Assembly (NCBI GenBank): GCA_017302815.1
Contig: JAFLCQ010000006.1
Span: 1-35,438 of the forward strand
DNA from: Planctomycetota bacterium
Lineage (GTDB): Bacteria; Planctomycetota; UBA11346
Length of the DNA stretch: 35,438 nucleotides
Reading direction: 5' to 3'
How positions within the stretch are numbered: position 1 is the stretch's first letter; each line of letters begins with the position of its first letter. Positions 33,511 through 35,438 of the stretch are shown in pieces. Below the pieces are notes generated by a model. The model saw nothing but the letters and a program-made list of their open reading frames with translations, did not search any database and had not been told where the DNA came from. The position numbers and the translations under genes are program-made.

Positions 33511-34328
33511 CCACCATCGCAGACCTGCGCCGCGAACATCAGATCCTCGCTTCCCTCATGGCCTCGCTGTCGATCTCCGAGCAGGCCAGCCCGAAGGAGG
33601 CCGAGCGCACCCGGCAGAACCTCGTCCTCTTTGCCCGGCATGTGACCGAGCACTTCGCGCACGAAGATCCCGTGCTGGCGGAATTAACCATGGCGCCGGT
33701 CGGCACAGCGATGCGATCTGCTGGCGATGCGCGTCTCCGGGAATCCCAGTCGTTGGCTGAAGGGTGCGCATCATTCTCGAGGTATTGGAGTCCTCCAGGA
33801 GCCATTGAACGGGATCCGAAGAGTTTCGGATCGGCATTGGGCATCCTCCAGGCTGCGGTAACCCGCCTCATTCGACGTGAAGAGACTGAGGTGTATCCAC
33901 TTGCGGTGACAGGTTGGGCTCCGCAGCCCGTTGTGGCGCCACCACTCACCGGCGTGACCGAACTCGACGATGATCACGTCGAGATATTCAGCATGATCGG
34001 CGGTCTGCGGGCGATCGTAGACGACCGGCAGTCCACGGTCGATGGACCACGTGTCGCCTCGTTGGCCGTCTATGCCGAACGGCATTTCGCGCGTGAAGAG
34101 GCGATCATGGAAGCCACCGCGTACCCAGGCCTGGAGGACCATCGGCAGGAACACCATCGTGCGCGGGCAATCCTGATGGGGTTCCGGAATGACTACCTTG
34201 ATGGTCGTCGCATTGATGCCGTCACCGTGCTCAAGTTTCTTGAATCCTGGCTATCCTCGCACATTGCCGATGTCGACCAACGCATGGTTGCGCATCTTCG
34301 GAGTAGTGGTTCTGGCCACATCCAGTAA
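33507..34328 (+). CDS. tandem hemerythrin-domain protein
   Basis: The 273-residue cytoplasmic protein has two di-iron helical domains. Residues 1-130 are an HHE-type domain (LRREHQIL, RHVTEHFAHEDPVL, RREETEVYPLA). The second, from about 150, is a bacteriohemerythrin with its seven ligands in the standard pattern: DDDH, HFAREE, DHRQEH and HIADVD. It ends the rightward nap operon, coupled to the previous gene by ATGA. Two different hemerythrin types in one chain could sense or buffer O2 or NO; no output domain is attached. It mirrors the hemerythrins on the leftward operon. Confidence 0.87.
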   Translation: MTTIADLRREHQILASLMASLSISEQASPKEAERTRQNLVLFARHVTEHFAHEDPVLAELTMAPVGTAMRSAGDARLRESQSLAEGCASFSRYWSPPGAIERDPKSFGSALGILQAAVTRLIRREETEVYPLAVTGWAPQPVVAPPLTGVTELDDDHVEIFSMIGGLRAIVDDRQSTVDGPRVASLAVYAERHFAREEAIMEATAYPGLEDHRQEHHRARAILMGFRNDYLDGRRIDAVTVLKFLESWLSSHIADVDQRMVAHLRSSGSGHIQ

Positions 34329-34362
34329 CTCCACAGCGGCGACAGGTGATGGGCGCTGGCTA

Positions 34363-35438
34363 TCACCGTAATCCTAGACGCCCAGCCAAACGCTGCAGAT
34401 TGCTTGCTGTCAGGCCGAGTTCGCGCGCAGCCGGCGTCCACCGGCCGGCGTGGCGGGCTAGGGCGGCCTGCACTTCGTTCCGGGCCGCACTGTCAAGGCG
34501 CTGGCGCAGTGTGCCCGTGGGCGTCACCGTGGGCTCACCTGCAGCCGGTACGCTAGCTGTGCCCAGCCCGAGGTGGTCAAGACCGACAATTACGCCTTGG
34601 CGTCGGCCGGCCGGACCGGCGGCGCGCACGACCGCGCGCATGAGGACATGCTCCAGTTCCCGGACATTGCCCGGCCAGGGGTAGGTGATCAGTGCGCTAC
34701 GCGCTGTGGCATCGAGTCGGGCCGAGGAGCAGCCCAGTCGAATCGCCTCGCGGTCGAGGACATGTCCGGCCAGGAGGGCAATGTCCTCGCGGCGATCGCG
34801 TAGCGGCGGGACGTGCAGAGGGTAGACAGCAAGTCGGTGATAGAGATCGGAGCGGAAGCGGCCGCCGGCCTGCTCGGCCATGAGGTCACGGTTGGTCGCC
34901 GCGATCACACGCACGTCGACCTTCAGCACGCGGTCGGCGCCGACCCGCTGGATCTCGCCCTGCTGGAGCGCGCGCAGCAGCTTCGGCTGCACGGTCGCGG
35001 GCAGTTCACCGACCTCGTCGAGGAACAGCGTACCGCCGTCAGCCACCTCGAACTTGCCGGCGCGGTCGGCGCTCGCCCCGGTGAAGGCGCCGCGCAGGTG
35101 GCCGAACAGTTCGCTCTCAGCGATCTGCTCGGGCAGGGCGGCGCAGTTCACCTGCACCATCGGCTCGTCAGTTCGGCGGCTGCCAGCATGCACCGCGCTG
35201 GCGACCAGTTCCTTGCCCACCCCGGTCTCGCCGGTGATCAGCACCGGCAGGTCGCTGGCTGCGACCAGATCGATCTCGGCGCGCAGCCGCTGCATCGCCG
35301 CGCTGGTGCCGAGCAGGCGGTCGCCGCGCCGCTCGCGGTCGTCGCGCACCAGTTGGCGCAGGACGGTGCTGCGGTGCTGCGAGGTGCGCTCCAGCGCCTC
35401 GATCAGTCCGACGGTATGGATGGATGCTCCCGCAAGCG
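34363..35438 (-). CDS. norR: NorR-type sigma-54-dependent NO-responsive activator (N-terminus outside window)
   Basis: The visible 357 residues cover the linker, the AAA+ domain and the DNA-binding domain. The AAA+ part has Walker A ITGETGVGKE, the sigma-54-contact GAFTGA loop, Walker B GGTLFLDEVGE, and Arg-finger and YPWPGNVREL regions. The C-terminal helix-turn-helix ends TASNLQRLAGRLGL, close to the NorR signature SNLHRLAKRLGL. The frame continues upstream without interruption to the window edge, where a GAF domain is expected. NorR detects NO through iron in that domain and switches on NO reductase genes. Its 3' end lies about 34 bases from the end of the tandem hemerythrin gene, converging with it. 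Confidence 0.85.
   Translation of the reverse strand, partial: LAGASIHTVGLIEALERTSQHRSTVLRQLVRDDRERRGDRLLGTSAAMQRLRAEIDLVAASDLPVLITGETGVGKELVASAVHAGSRRTDEPMVQVNCAALPEQIAESELFGHLRGAFTGASADRAGKFEVADGGTLFLDEVGELPATVQPKLLRALQQGEIQRVGADRVLKVDVRVIAATNRDLMAEQAGGRFRSDLYHRLAVYPLHVPPLRDRREDIALLAGHVLDREAIRLGCSSARLDATARSALITYPWPGNVRELEHVLMRAVVRAAGPAGRRQGVIVGLDHLGLGTASVPAAGEPTVTPTGTLRQRLDSAARNEVQAALARHAGRWTPAARELGLTASNLQRLAGRLGLR

Noticed and set aside
1-35438. tRNA and rRNA genes
   Set aside because: No tRNA-like cloverleaf or conserved rRNA segment was noticed in reading either strand, though a covariance search was not possible.

Overview
The window is GC-rich DNA from a Gram-negative bacterium with Tat-exported periplasmic respiratory enzymes. 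A secreted caspase-like/FGE-sulfatase protein and a sigma-54 NorR-type activator would fit a PVC-group (for example planctomycete) or proteobacterial host, but no rRNA or other marker here fixes the taxonomy.

Bases 1-9627 look like resident chromosome. They hold the 3' end of an L-ribulokinase gene (araB), then a long minus-strand set read right to left: chrA, arsR, acr3, arsC, arsM, an MFS transporter, panB and a caspase/FGE-sulfatase protein. arsR-acr3-arsC-arsM is a complete arsenic detoxification unit: sensor, arsenite pump, arsenate reductase and methyltransferase. Two closely matching 14-bp inverted repeats sit on the start codons of arsR and acr3 and are probable ArsR operators. To the right lies the 3' part of comM (yifB), cut abruptly at 9627/9628.

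From 9628 a Tn7-like transposon begins. It has an AT-rich terminus starting TGTCAATTCC with repeated ATTCCAnnAA motifs, then the translationally coupled genes tnsA, tnsB, tnsC and tniQ, plus a fifth protein with 12 CxxC motifs and a truncated tyrosine-recombinase-like C-terminus. This matches the comM-targeting (Tn6022/AbaR-type) branch of Tn7-like elements. No Cas genes or CRISPR array accompany it. Beyond the core lie a reading frame broken by one in-frame TGA and a small stand-alone TnsB-like catalytic domain whose D-84-D-35-E spacing is identical to that of the full-length TnsB. Neither the second transposon end nor the 5' half of comM is in the window, so everything to the right may be cargo.

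Bases 17719-23317 carry molybdenum cofactor genes: tauE-like, mobB and mog (minus), mobA (plus, inverted), and a moaA-moaD-moaE-moeA-moaC operon (minus) behind a structured leader. Bases 23454-34328 carry two divergent nitrate-respiration operons around a strikingly symmetrical control region with two perfect FNR-type boxes. Leftward run a tetraheme cytochrome c, a four-cluster ferredoxin, a hemerythrin, an NrfD-hemerythrin fusion and an Rrf2 regulator. Rightward run napD, napA, an internally duplicated tetraheme NapB, a NapH-NapG fusion, napF, a small unknown protein and a tandem hemerythrin. A partial norR closes the window. Together these suggest an oxygen-controlled periplasmic nitrate reductase that uses an NrfD-type quinol module in place of NapC, with its cofactor supply and NO/O2-binding hemerythrins encoded alongside.
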